From Providencia vermicola (GTDB lineage: Bacteria; Pseudomonadota; Gammaproteobacteria; Enterobacterales; Enterobacteriaceae): 64,000 nt of DNA. The DNA lies in assembly GCF_020381325.1 (NCBI RefSeq), contig NZ_JAGSPI010000009.1:1-64000 (forward strand), in the 5' to 3' direction. A program made the translations under genes and the position numbers. Every line of letters begins with the position of its first letter. Positions within the stretch are counted from its first letter, which is position 1. Positions 26,965 through 36,116 of the stretch are shown here, piece after piece. A model generated the notes under the pieces. The model did no database searches, was not told the DNA's origin, and worked only from the letters and a program-made list of their open reading frames with translations.

Positions 26965-28095
26965 ATGAGCAATGCAGCTAAAGTCATTTCGATTAATGAT
27001 CACCTTGATATTGATAACGCATGGACAATCCCTGCGCGTTATTACACGTCTAATGATATTTTTGAATATGAAAAAGAAAAAATCTTTGCTAACTCATGGG
27101 TTTGTGTTGCCCACGTTAGTGAAGTTAAAGAAAAAAATTCCTACATCACCCGTGAATTGATCGGTGAAAGCTTAGTGATTGTGCGTGGTCGTGATGATGT
27201 TTTACGTGGTTTTTATAATGTGTGCCCACATCGCGGGCACCAATTAATTAGCGGTGATAGTGGTAAAGTTAAAAATGTGATTACTTGCCCTTACCATGCG
27301 TGGGCTTTCAAACTCGATGGGCAATTAGCCCATGCGACAAACTGTGAAAATGTGAATAACTTTGAGTCTGATGCGATGTCACTGAGCAGCTTCCATGTGA
27401 CTGAGCATGCGGGGTTTATTTACGTAAATATGACCGTGGGTGAGCCGCAACCGATTGAAGAACAACTGCCTGGCCTTGCTGAAAAAATGCAGGAAGCTTG
27501 TGCGGTGATTGGCGATTTAAAACTGGCGGCGCGTTTTGTTAGCCATACACCAGCCAACTGGAAGACCATTGTTGATAACTATATTGAATGCTATCACTGC
27601 CCTACCAACCACGTCAGTTTCGCCAGTTCTGTGGATGTGAATGTTTACGAGCACCAACTTCTGGATAATTGGACGGTACAAATTGGTAAAGCAAAACCGT
27701 CTGAATCTTCTTATCAGTTTGATGAATCGGTTTTAGACCCGCGCTTCTTTGGTTTCTGGATTTGGCCAAGCACCATGTTCAATATGCCGCCAGGAGGGGA
27801 CTTCATGACGGTTATCTATGAGTTCCCAGTGAACGCTGGGGAGACCTTGCAACACTATGATATTTATTTCCTTAATGAAGAATTGACGGAGTATCAGAAA
27901 AACTTAGTGGAATGGTATCGCACCGTGTTCCGCCCAGAAGACCTACGCTTAGTTGAAAGTGTTCAAAAAGGGCTGAGATCGCGGGGCTACCGTGGTCAAG
28001 GACGTATTATGGCCGACAGACAACGCAGTGGGATCAGTGAGCACGGTGTGGCGCATTTCCACAAAATTGTTGCTGGTGCACATACCGAAGAATAA
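26965..28095 (+). CDS. cntA: Carnitine monooxygenase, Rieske oxygenase component
   Basis: CntA splits L-carnitine with O2 into trimethylamine and malic semialdehyde. The 376 residues carry the Rieske [2Fe-2S] ligands Cys87, His89, Cys108 and His111 (NVCPHRGH, TCPYHAW) and the mononuclear iron motif ECYHCPTNH (His211, His216). Glu208 occupies the position where most Rieske oxygenases have the bridging Asp; this Glu is characteristic of CntA. The C-terminal half, including RPEDLRLVESVQKGLRSRGY, closely follows Acinetobacter CntA. The ATG at 26965 has GAGGG before it. It heads an operon with the semialdehyde dehydrogenase and reductase. Confidence 0.93.
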   Translation: MSNAAKVISINDHLDIDNAWTIPARYYTSNDIFEYEKEKIFANSWVCVAHVSEVKEKNSYITRELIGESLVIVRGRDDVLRGFYNVCPHRGHQLISGDSGKVKNVITCPYHAWAFKLDGQLAHATNCENVNNFESDAMSLSSFHVTEHAGFIYVNMTVGEPQPIEEQLPGLAEKMQEACAVIGDLKLAARFVSHTPANWKTIVDNYIECYHCPTNHVSFASSVDVNVYEHQLLDNWTVQIGKAKPSESSYQFDESVLDPRFFGFWIWPSTMFNMPPGGDFMTVIYEFPVNAGETLQHYDIYFLNEELTEYQKNLVEWYRTVFRPEDLRLVESVQKGLRSRGYRGQGRIMADRQRSGISEHGVAHFHKIVAGAHTEE

Positions 28096-28113
28096 TGAAA
28101 GGAGCCGTCACAT

Positions 28114-29565
28114 ATGCAGACAGTCACTCACCCGATGCTTTTTCGTCAGTCTTGCTATATTAATGGGCAATGGGTTGATTCAGATAAAAAAATTCCTGTG
28201 ACGAATCCTGCTGACCAATCTGTGCTGGGAACTATTCCCAGCCTAACGGCAGCACAAGTGGATGACGCCATTGAACAGGCTTACCGTGCAATGGACAGTT
28301 GGAAACAATTGACCGCGAAAGCACGTTCGATCATTTTACGCCGTTGGTTTGAGCTGATTGAAGCCAATGTTGATGATCTTGGCCTGATAATGACCCTCGA
28401 ACAAGGTAAGCCGCTGCACGAAGCTAAAGGGGAAATTCGCTATGCAGCCTCTTTTATTGAGTGGTTTGCGGAGGAAGGTAAGCGTGTGTATGGGGAAACC
28501 ATCCCCCAAACTGTTGGTAGCAACCGTATTTCAACGATAAAACAGCCGATTGGTGTCTGTAGCGCTATCACACCGTGGAATTTCCCTGCGGCGATGATCA
28601 CGCGAAAAGCCGCCCCTGCTTTGGCTGCGGGCTGTAGCATTATTATTAAGCCTGCAACAGAAACACCTTTTACTGCTCTCGCATTAGCGCAGCTGGCGGA
28701 TGAAGCCGGTATTCCAGCAGGGATATTTAACGTCATCACTGGGGATTCTCGAGTTTTAGGGGAAAGGCTGACTAAACATGAGCTTATCAGCAAGTTTTCA
28801 TTTACAGGTTCAACACAAGTCGGTCGTGTGCTATCGGAACAATGTGCATCAACCATCAAGAAAACGTCGTTAGAACTTGGTGGTAATGCACCGTTTATTG
28901 TGTTTGATGATGCGGATATTGATAAAGCGGTAAATAGTGCGATTCAGGCAAAATTCCGCAATGGCGGGCAAACCTGTGTTTGCGTTAACCGTTTCTACCT
29001 TCATGATGCTATTTTCGACGAATTTAAGACCAAATTCGTGACAAAAGTCGCCAAATTGAAAGTCGGAAATGGGTTGGCGGTTGGCACAGATATCGGGCCA
29101 ATGATCACTACACGCGCTATTGATGGTATGAATGCATTATTGCAAGACGCATTGGCAAAAGGTGCAAAGCAGCTGGTATTGGGCAATGAAATCAAAGAGC
29201 AAGGTCATTTTTTCAATCCAAAAGTACTGGTGGATATTGATGATTCGATGGACATTGTGCACGAGGAAATCTTTGGACCTATCGCAACGTTGATCCGCTT
29301 TACTGATGAAAATGAAGTTATTAAGCGAGCAAATAATACCATTTATGGACTCGCGGCTTACTTCTTCTCCCGTGATGTGAACCGTGTTTATCGCGTTGCT
29401 GAAAAACTGCAAAGTGGCATGGTGGGGATCAATACAGGGTTGATTTCTAATGAAGTGGCACCATTTGGTGGGGTTAAACAGTCAGGATTGGGTAAAGAAG
29501 GGTCTCGATATGGTATTGAAGACTACTTAAGTATCAAATACCTGTGCTTAGATATCGGCGAATAA
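28114..29565 (+). CDS. Malic semialdehyde dehydrogenase (GabD-like)
   Basis: This 483-residue NAD(P)-dependent aldehyde dehydrogenase shows SAITPWNFPAAM in the cofactor site, SLELGGNAPF with the catalytic Glu, GGQTCVCVNRF with the catalytic Cys and PFGGVKQSGLGKEG near the end. Overall it resembles succinate-semialdehyde dehydrogenases. Its place between cntA and cntB implies oxidation of malic semialdehyde from carnitine cleavage to malate. AAAGGAG precedes the ATG. It starts 18 bp after the cntA stop. Confidence 0.85.
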   Translation: MQTVTHPMLFRQSCYINGQWVDSDKKIPVTNPADQSVLGTIPSLTAAQVDDAIEQAYRAMDSWKQLTAKARSIILRRWFELIEANVDDLGLIMTLEQGKPLHEAKGEIRYAASFIEWFAEEGKRVYGETIPQTVGSNRISTIKQPIGVCSAITPWNFPAAMITRKAAPALAAGCSIIIKPATETPFTALALAQLADEAGIPAGIFNVITGDSRVLGERLTKHELISKFSFTGSTQVGRVLSEQCASTIKKTSLELGGNAPFIVFDDADIDKAVNSAIQAKFRNGGQTCVCVNRFYLHDAIFDEFKTKFVTKVAKLKVGNGLAVGTDIGPMITTRAIDGMNALLQDALAKGAKQLVLGNEIKEQGHFFNPKVLVDIDDSMDIVHEEIFGPIATLIRFTDENEVIKRANNTIYGLAAYFFSRDVNRVYRVAEKLQSGMVGINTGLISNEVAPFGGVKQSGLGKEGSRYGIEDYLSIKYLCLDIGE

Positions 29566-29578
29566 GAGGGACGCGGTG

Positions 29579-30532
29579 ATGAGCCAAGAAAAAATTGCAG
29601 TGAATGTCAGCCGAATCGAACAAGTGAGTTCAACCGTTAAAATGTTCGAATTTGTTGCCCAAGAAGGAAATTTCCTGCCTTTTAGTGCTGGCAGTCATGT
29701 CACTGTACACATGGGGGAGCAAACGGGCTTACAGCGCGCTTATTCGCTGATTAGCGACCCAAAACATAGAGGCAGTTACTGTATTTCCGTTTTGCGTGAT
29801 GAAAATTCGAAAGGTGGCTCGGCATTTATGCATGAGCAGCTGTCTGTTGGCGATTGTATTCATCTTTCACCTGCTCAAAATTTCTTTTCCCTGGAACAAG
29901 ATAACCAGTGTAAGCACTTGCTAATTGCTGGAGGGATCGGTATCACACCGTTTTTGTCTTATTTGTATGAATTAGAGCAAGGCGGTATGGATTTTGAGTT
30001 ACATTATTGCTTTCGCGATGTGAAAACCGCTGCGTTTGTCGAACATTTACAACAGCGTATTGGTTCACGCTTACACCTTTATGATGGCAGCCAAGGGCAG
30101 AGGATGTCTGTCGAGCAATTGATTCAGTCTCAGCCTTCGTCTAGCCATGTGTACGTGTGCGGCCCTCAATCATTAATTAATGAGGTGATTGAAAAAGGTA
30201 ACCAATATCTAGGAGACTCACAGGTACATTTTGAAAACTTTGGTGAAGTTGCCAGTGAAGGGGATTCTTTCGAAGTTTACTTTCAACGTTCAGGCTTTAG
30301 CTTAGAAGTTGGCAAAGATATGTCTATTTTACAGGCTATTGAAGCGGATAAGCGCATCAATGTGGAATGTTTATGCCGTAATGGGGTTTGCGGAACCTGC
30401 GAAACCGCGATCCTTGAAGGCGAAGCTGATCATCGTGACCACTATTTAGATGACGATGAGAAAGCAGAGCAAAAAACCATGATGTTGTGCGTGTCTAGGG
30501 CAAGAAGTAAGCGTTTAGTACTTGATTTATAA
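29579..30532 (+). CDS. cntB: Carnitine monooxygenase reductase component
   Basis: CntB passes electrons from NAD(P)H through FMN and a [2Fe-2S] cluster to CntA. The product of about 317 residues has an N-terminal flavin-binding barrel (RAYSLIS), an NAD-binding domain (LLIAGGIGITPFLS, YVCGPQSLI) and a C-terminal plant-type ferredoxin domain with ligands in CLCRNGVCGTC plus a distal Cys in MMLCVSRA. The ATG at 29579 follows AGAGGG by 8 bases. It ends the operon, convergent with the regulator gene. Confidence 0.92.
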   Translation: MSQEKIAVNVSRIEQVSSTVKMFEFVAQEGNFLPFSAGSHVTVHMGEQTGLQRAYSLISDPKHRGSYCISVLRDENSKGGSAFMHEQLSVGDCIHLSPAQNFFSLEQDNQCKHLLIAGGIGITPFLSYLYELEQGGMDFELHYCFRDVKTAAFVEHLQQRIGSRLHLYDGSQGQRMSVEQLIQSQPSSSHVYVCGPQSLINEVIEKGNQYLGDSQVHFENFGEVASEGDSFEVYFQRSGFSLEVGKDMSILQAIEADKRINVECLCRNGVCGTCETAILEGEADHRDHYLDDDEKAEQKTMMLCVSRARSKRLVLDL

Positions 30533-30539
30533 ATGTATT

Positions 30540-30561
30540 CCCCCACTGTTATTTGTGGGGG
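30540..30561. terminator. GC-rich hairpin between cntB and the HTH-PAS gene
   Basis: The 7-bp stem CCCCCAC / GTGGGGG with an 8-base loop lies between convergent genes. It lacks a proper T tract, so terminator activity is uncertain. Confidence 0.45.
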
Positions 30562-30566
30562 GAGTA

Positions 30567-31472
30567 TCAAATTGGTTTGAGTTCAAACATCAAAAAGGGT
30601 TGGTTTTCATCATTAAAATGTTGATATGCAGTAATTTGTTTATCTTGAAACACGATTTGCCCACGGCCTGTTTGGCACACTTCTTCTAGCCATGTTTTGT
30701 GATTAATGATGAGTTGGTACAATAAACGTTGCAGTTCGAGGTAGTCAATTTCAGTGGATTGGCTACTCAAGTTACTGGCAAGGATTTCACCCGCTTTGTC
30801 AGTGAAAGCGACTAAGTAATTGAAGTGGGAGAGTAAAACATCAAAATAGCACTTAATTTTTCGTAGGCGTAATTCGCTATTCTTACGTTCGGTATTATCA
30901 AGGCTGATCCCAACTAATTTAGTGACTTTACCATTTGGCCCTTTAACCCCTGTGGCGCGAGAAGTGATCCAACGGTACTCGCCTTCCCAGTTAATTTTAA
31001 AATCCATCTCATGGGCACCGCCTTCACGAATGATTTTTGAGTAACCATTCACCAGCTTCTCTTTGGACTCAGGCGCCATCAATGCCCAAAAATCTTCATT
31101 AGTCGTAATTTTAATGCCATAAACGGCTTCGACATTATCTGAGTAGTTTAATTCCCCTGTGAGCAAATCCCATTCCCACGTTACGATATCGGCAGATTCT
31201 TGCAGGTGCACTTCGTTGATGTTACGCATCACCCCTGCATTGGTGACCGTAATTTGGTTGTTCGTATATTCGCCGTATTTTAACCAAATTTTATCGACAT
31301 CCAGTAACGTTGCCAATTTATCAAGGTTGTCTTCGTCGATCATACCACCTTTCGTCCACTTATTGACGGCGGTTCGGGAGACGCCAAGGGCTTGTGCCGC
31401 CTTAAGTTGGCTCATTTTCTTTTGTTTGAGTAGTTTTAATAAACGTTCTTTGAATGTCTCAGTTTCTGTCAT
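30567..31472 (-). CDS. HTH-XRE/PAS transcriptional regulator
   Basis: The 301-residue protein combines an N-terminal XRE helix-turn-helix (about 8-65, with MSQLKAAQALGVSRTAVNKW) with a PAS_3-type sensor domain (about 90-200: VTWEWDLLTGELNYSD, YRWITSRATGVKGPNGKV, LVGISLDNTERK). A second PAS-like region follows. This DNA-binding plus PAS combination suggests a one-component sensor of a small molecule, redox state or light. Its ATG overlaps the LysR stop codon in TGATG, so the two regulators are translationally coupled. A role in controlling the carnitine genes is inferred from position. Confidence 0.8.
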   Translation of the reverse strand: MTETETFKERLLKLLKQKKMSQLKAAQALGVSRTAVNKWTKGGMIDEDNLDKLATLLDVDKIWLKYGEYTNNQITVTNAGVMRNINEVHLQESADIVTWEWDLLTGELNYSDNVEAVYGIKITTNEDFWALMAPESKEKLVNGYSKIIREGGAHEMDFKINWEGEYRWITSRATGVKGPNGKVTKLVGISLDNTERKNSELRLRKIKCYFDVLLSHFNYLVAFTDKAGEILASNLSSQSTEIDYLELQRLLYQLIINHKTWLEEVCQTGRGQIVFQDKQITAYQHFNDENQPFLMFELKPI

Positions 31473-32419
31473 CAATTGGTATCAACCTTTACTGAAGGTG
31501 TTGCCATAAATCCATTTTGCAAATGGGCCGCAAGGTACTGTTCGAGATTTTCAATGAAAACTCTAAGATTAGCACTTGTTCGAATACTTCTCGAATAAAC
31601 GGCATAAACATCTGCGGTTTGGTACCATTCTGGGAGAACACGCACTAACTGTCCAGATTCTAATTCTGGCAAGACACTCCACAATGATCGCAGTAGGATG
31701 CCTTCCCCACTTAAACACCATTGCTTTGCAACCTCACCATTATTCACGGTGAGTTGACTGTTCGGGCTAACGGTCATGCTTTCTTGGTTGTGGGCTAATT
31801 TCCACACCGCGGGGGCTTGATTGCGTTCTTTAATCGCAATACAAGAATGTTTTTGTTCAAGTTCTTGTGGATATACTGGGTAGCCATTTTTTTCTAAATA
31901 GCGAGGTGCGGCACAGAGTATGCGTTGATTGGCAGCGATACGCCGTGCAATAAACTGATCGGAGATAGTGCCTCCGATACAAATATCCACATCAATGTTT
32001 TCATTAATAATATCAACGGATTTATCTGTTAACGTGAGGTCGATAGCCAATAAAGGGTACTGAGCGCGTAATGATAGGATAAACGGATTGATATAAGTGC
32101 TGCCAAACCCTGTGCTACAACTGATCCGCAGTGTACCACGGATTTCTTCCCGGCAAGCATTGAGCGTTTCTTGCATATGTTCAAGTTCCGCTAACATCAA
32201 TTCACTGCTGCGTAGAATAATTTGCCCTTCATGGGTGAGCTTAATTGAGCGTGCACTTCGAAAAAATAGTGTTTGCCCCAGATTTTCTTCCAACAGTTTG
32301 ATTCGTTTAGAAATATAGGCAGGTGAAACCAATAGCTGTGCTGCCGCTTGAGAAAAACTCATTAAGTGGGCGACAGTGACAAAAACGCGAATGTCCTCTA
32401 ACGCAGGGAGCTTGTTCAT
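31472..32419 (-). CDS. LysR-family regulator, DmlR-like
   Basis: This 315-residue LysR regulator has an N-terminal winged HTH (about 6-65: FSQAAAQLLVSPAYISKRIKLLEENLG) and a periplasmic-binding-like effector domain (about 92-300). It is divergent from the D-malate/tartrate dehydrogenase gene, the same arrangement as dmlR-dmlA in E. coli, so it probably activates that gene. It is coupled to the HTH-PAS regulator on its 3' side. The effector is perhaps a malate-like acid, which is inference. Confidence 0.85.
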   Translation of the reverse strand: MNKLPALEDIRVFVTVAHLMSFSQAAAQLLVSPAYISKRIKLLEENLGQTLFFRSARSIKLTHEGQIILRSSELMLAELEHMQETLNACREEIRGTLRISCSTGFGSTYINPFILSLRAQYPLLAIDLTLTDKSVDIINENIDVDICIGGTISDQFIARRIAANQRILCAAPRYLEKNGYPVYPQELEQKHSCIAIKERNQAPAVWKLAHNQESMTVSPNSQLTVNNGEVAKQWCLSGEGILLRSLWSVLPELESGQLVRVLPEWYQTADVYAVYSRSIRTSANLRVFIENLEQYLAAHLQNGFMATPSVKVDTN

Positions 32420-32520
32420 AGTTTGTAAACCTAAGGATTACAGTTCATGTCTATACTTTATCACAGCAATCCCTAAACTGGAGAAAAACACACCTAATTC
32501 ATTTATCAGAGGTTTTCACC

Positions 32521-33585
32521 ATGTCACAATTCAACATAGCGGTTATTCCAGGCGATGGTATTGGTACAGAAGTGATCCCCGAGGGGTTAAAAGTTTTACA
32601 AGCCGCTGCGAGCAAACACAATGTAAAACTCAACTTTACACAATTTGATTGGTCATGTGAAACCTATCACCGCACTGGGCGTATGATGCCAGAAGACGGT
32701 TTAGAGCAACTGAAAAAGTTTGATGCGATTTTTCTTGGTGCAGTAGGTTTCCCTGGTGTACCAGACCATATTTCGTTATGGGGTTTATTGTTGCCTATTC
32801 GCCGTGCATTTAACCAGTATGTTAACCTGCGCCCAGTTCGCTTATTTGATGGGATTAAATGCCCACTGGCAGATAAAAAACCAGGGGATATTGATTTTTA
32901 TGTGGTGCGTGAAAACGTAGAAGGAGAATACTCCGCTATTGGTGGTATTCAATATGAAGGCACTGAAGATGAAATGGTGTTGCAACAGAGTATTTTTACC
33001 CGCAAAGGCACTGACCGTATTTTAAAATATGCATTTGAATTAGCGCAAACTCGTGAGAAAAAACACCTGAGTTCAGCCACTAAATCTAACGGATTATTCC
33101 ACTCTATGCCGTATTGGGATAGCCGCGTGGCTGAAATGGCAAAACACTACCCAGAGATTAAAGTCGATCAATTCCACATTGATATTTTTGCGGCAAATTT
33201 AGTGCGCATGCCAGAGTTTTACGATGTGATTGTTGGGTCAAATTTATTTGGGGATATTTTGTCTGATTTAGGCCCAGCCTGTACTGGAACCATTGCGATT
33301 GCACCGTCTGCCAATATCAACCCAGAAAAAGAGTTCCCATCGATGTTTGAGCCAGTCCATGGCTCAGCCCCTGACATTGCAGGGTTAAATATTGCTAATC
33401 CAATAGGGACAATTTGGGCGGCAGCGATGATGATGCAACACTTAGGTTGCCCTGAAATGCACGATAGCATTATGGTTGCGGTGGAAACGGCGATTAAAGA
33501 GCGCCGTCACTTAACCCGTGATATGGGTGGAAATGCAAGTACTCAGGCGTTAGGCGATGAAATCACTCAATTGATTTTGTCGTAA
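32521..33585 (+). CDS. D-malate/tartrate dehydrogenase (decarboxylating), DmlA-like
   Basis: This NAD- and metal-dependent beta-decarboxylating dehydrogenase of 354 residues has the AVIPGDGIGTEV start, LRPVRLF with substrate-binding Arg residues, YVVRENVEGEYS, GSNLFGDILSDLGP with metal-binding Asp residues and MFEPVHGSAPDIAG. It belongs with DmlA and tartrate dehydrogenase rather than LeuB. It would convert the malate formed from carnitine to pyruvate and CO2, linking the pathway to central metabolism. AGAGG precedes the ATG. This assignment within the cluster matches published cnt loci as I recall them. Confidence 0.87.
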   Translation: MSQFNIAVIPGDGIGTEVIPEGLKVLQAAASKHNVKLNFTQFDWSCETYHRTGRMMPEDGLEQLKKFDAIFLGAVGFPGVPDHISLWGLLLPIRRAFNQYVNLRPVRLFDGIKCPLADKKPGDIDFYVVRENVEGEYSAIGGIQYEGTEDEMVLQQSIFTRKGTDRILKYAFELAQTREKKHLSSATKSNGLFHSMPYWDSRVAEMAKHYPEIKVDQFHIDIFAANLVRMPEFYDVIVGSNLFGDILSDLGPACTGTIAIAPSANINPEKEFPSMFEPVHGSAPDIAGLNIANPIGTIWAAAMMMQHLGCPEMHDSIMVAVETAIKERRHLTRDMGGNASTQALGDEITQLILS

Positions 33586-33616
33586 TCCGTTCGTTATTTA
33601 AGTCATTTTTATGTCA

Positions 33617-33648
33617 CATCGGGGTATTGTTTTTACCATACCTCGATG
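33617..33648 (+). terminator. Hairpin downstream of the dmlA-like gene
   Basis: The 11-bp stem CATCGGGGTAT / ATACCTCGATG has one mismatch and a 10-base loop. It lies 31 bp after the stop. The following sequence is only moderately T-rich, so this is a tentative terminator. Confidence 0.45.
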
Positions 33649-33787
33649 CTTTGATTGTTAATACCCCCAAGATCTGCGAAAATATCCGCCAATTATGTTT
33701 AACAAGACGGATTTGCACCGCTAAATGCTACATTAAGCTAAGACGCGTGCCGCTATAAATCTGTATTCAGACGAAAAGAACGGTTAA

Positions 33788-35377
33788 ATGACAGATCAGA
33801 ATTTTCTACAGGAAGTTAGCACGCGTAGAACGTTTGCTATCATCTCTCACCCCGATGCGGGTAAAACCACGATTACAGAAAAAGTATTGCTGTTCGGGCA
33901 CGCTATTCAACGTGCAGGGACAGTAAAAGGCCGTGGCTCCAATCAGCATGCAAAATCCGACTGGATGGAAATGGAAAAACAGCGTGGTATTTCGATTACC
34001 ACATCTGTGATGCAGTTTCCGTACAATGATTGCTTAGTTAACTTACTGGATACCCCAGGGCACGAAGACTTCTCTGAAGATACCTATCGAACGTTAACTG
34101 CTGTTGACTGCTGCTTAATGGTTATTGACTCTGGTAAAGGGGTTGAGGATCGTACTCGTAAACTGATGGAAGTTACCCGTCTGCGTGATACGCCAATTCT
34201 GACTTTCATGAATAAACTCGACCGTGATATTCGTGATCCAATGGAACTACTGGATGAAGTGGAAAATGAGCTGAAAATTGCTTGTTGTCCAATCACTTGG
34301 CCTATTGGTTGCGGTAAGTTATTCAAAGGGGTTTATCATTTACTGCGTGATGAGACGATTCTTTACCAAACAGGTCAAGGTCATACAATTCAAGAAGTTC
34401 GTATCATCAAAGGGTTAAATAACCCTGATTTAGATGCGGCGGTAGGTGATGAGCTGGCAGCACAATTGCGCGATGAGTTAGAGCTGGTTCAAGGCGCTTC
34501 CCACGAATTTGACCATGATGCGTTCTTAGAAGGGGAATTGACGCCTGTTTTCTTCGGTACTGCATTAGGTAACTTTGGGGTTGACCACATGTTAGATGGT
34601 TTGGTCGAGTGGGCGCCAGCACCACAAGCCCGCCAAACTGACGTGCGTGAAGTTGAAGCCACAGAAGAAAAATTCACGGGCTTCGTCTTTAAAATCCAAG
34701 CCAATATGGACCCGAAACACCGTGACCGCGTTGCGTTTATGCGTATTGTTTCAGGTACCTACGAAAAAGGCATGAAGTTACGCCAAGTGCGAATCAAAAA
34801 AGACGTGGTAATTTCCGATGCATTAACCTTTATGGCTGGGGATCGTTCTCAGGTCGAAAATGCCTACGCTGGGGATATCATTGGTTTGCATAACCACGGG
34901 ACGATTCAAATTGGTGATACGTTCACTCAAGGTGAAGAACTGAAATTCACGGGGATCCCGAACTTTGCACCAGAGCTGTTCCGTCGCATTCGTTTACGTG
35001 ATCCACTGAAGCAAAAACAGCTGCTAAAAGGGCTGGTTCAATTATCTGAAGAAGGTGCGGTGCAGGTGTTCCGTCCATTAACCAATAACGATTTAATCGT
35101 CGGTGCGGTAGGGGTACTACAGTTTGATGTGGTCGTTTCGCGTCTGAAAAGCGAATACAACGTTGAAGCGATTTATGAAGCGGTTAACGTTTCAACGGCA
35201 CGTTGGGTTGAATGTGATGACGCGAAGAAATTCGAAGAATTTAAGCGCAAAAATGAGCAAAATTTAGCCCTTGATGGCGGTGATAACTTATCGTATATCG
35301 CACCAACGATGGTGAACCTCAACCTGACCAGCGAACGTTATCCAGACGTTCGGTTCCGTAAAACACGCGAACACTAA
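33788..35377 (+). CDS. prfC: Peptide chain release factor 3
   Basis: RF3 is a GTPase that recycles RF1 and RF2 from the ribosome after peptide release. The 529 residues show the G1 motif SHPDAGKTT, switch region [12 protein letters not shown]3 [14 protein letters not shown] and G4 NKLDRD, then the translation-factor domain II and the RF3-specific C-terminal domain ending FRKTREH. Length equals E. coli RF3. In E. coli prfC follows rimI and yjjG; here the carnitine cluster takes the yjjG place. Confidence 0.97.
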   Translation: MTDQNFLQEVSTRRTFAIISHPDAGKTTITEKVLLFGHAIQRAGTVKGRGSNQHAKSDWMEMEKQRGISITTSVMQFPYNDCLVNLLDTPGHEDFSEDTYRTLTAVDCCLMVIDSGKGVEDRTRKLMEVTRLRDTPILTFMNKLDRDIRDPMELLDEVENELKIACCPITWPIGCGKLFKGVYHLLRDETILYQTGQGHTIQEVRIIKGLNNPDLDAAVGDELAAQLRDELELVQGASHEFDHDAFLEGELTPVFFGTALGNFGVDHMLDGLVEWAPAPQARQTDVREVEATEEKFTGFVFKIQANMDPKHRDRVAFMRIVSGTYEKGMKLRQVRIKKDVVISDALTFMAGDRSQVENAYAGDIIGLHNHGTIQIGDTFTQGEELKFTGIPNFAPELFRRIRLRDPLKQKQLLKGLVQLSEEGAVQVFRPLTNNDLIVGAVGVLQFDVVVSRLKSEYNVEAIYEAVNVSTARWVECDDAKKFEEFKRKNEQNLALDGGDNLSYIAPTMVNLNLTSERYPDVRFRKTREH

Positions 35378-35387
35378 TCTTGTTTTG

Positions 35388-35418
35388 AACCCGCTATTTC
35401 ATCATGAAGTAGCGGGTT
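35388..35418 (+). terminator. Terminator of prfC
   Basis: The stem AACCCGCTATTTC / GAAGTAGCGGGTT (one mismatch) has a 5-base loop and lies 10 bp after the prfC stop. The following T tract is poor but the stem is strong. Confidence 0.65.
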
Positions 35419-35574
35419 ATCTCTTCCTGATGCTCTTTTAGAGAGCCTTTTCCTGTCTTTAAAACTATTTCATCAAGAATATTCTGTCTTTACCCTTGAA
35501 CCACTTTATTTTTTCTGTTTTTTTACTTAGGCTAGTAACGTTAACTCGTTTACCACAGTGAAAGGAAGGTTCCT

Positions 35575-35985
35575 ATGAAAAAGGCAATACTATTAAGTAG
35601 TTTTACTGCTATTGGATTGAGCTTTGCACTCACTGCATGCAGCTCATCATCAGATGGCGCGCTGAAAAAACAAGCTTCTGAAACGTGGGATAGTGCGGCC
35701 AAAACCGTTGAAATGGCAGGTAAAGATACGGGGAATGCTATCTCTAGCGGCGCAAAAAATACGGGCGAATACATTGATGATTCGGCAATTACTGCGGATG
35801 TGAAAGGCAAATTATTGGGCACCAAGGGAATTTCTAGCAATAGCGTATCCGTGAAAACGGTTAACGGTGTAGTCTATCTTTCAGGTTTTGTGAAATCTGC
35901 TGACCAAATCGATAAAATTACGCAGGTTGCTTCCCGCGTTAATGGGGTGAAATCTGTGCAAAATGGATTGGTGCTTGCTAACTAA
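35575..35985 (+). CDS. BON-domain lipoprotein in the osmY position
   Basis: This 136-residue protein has a lipoprotein signal peptide (lipobox LTAC, Cys22, then a Ser-rich linker), an amphipathic Ala/Lys-rich segment (about 30-65) and one BON domain (about 70-135: DSAITADVKGKLL, VSVKTVNGVVYLSGFV, VASRVNGVKSVQNGL). E. coli OsmY, in the same slot after prfC, is about 201 residues with two BON domains and is soluble in the periplasm. Here there is one domain and a lipid anchor, so it is either a reduced OsmY or a DolP-like envelope protein. AAGGAAGG precedes the ATG. Confidence 0.85.
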   Translation: MKKAILLSSFTAIGLSFALTACSSSSDGALKKQASETWDSAAKTVEMAGKDTGNAISSGAKNTGEYIDDSAITADVKGKLLGTKGISSNSVSVKTVNGVVYLSGFVKSADQIDKITQVASRVNGVKSVQNGLVLAN

Positions 35986-36116
35986 TCTGTAAATAAATGT
36001 CTCAATAGCCCAAATTGATGAACGTTTATTGTACAATGTCGATAGAATGAGCTTTCAAAGGGAAGCTCATTCTGTTTTTGAGTCAATGAAAGCTATTCAA
36101 GTCATTCAGGTGTATT

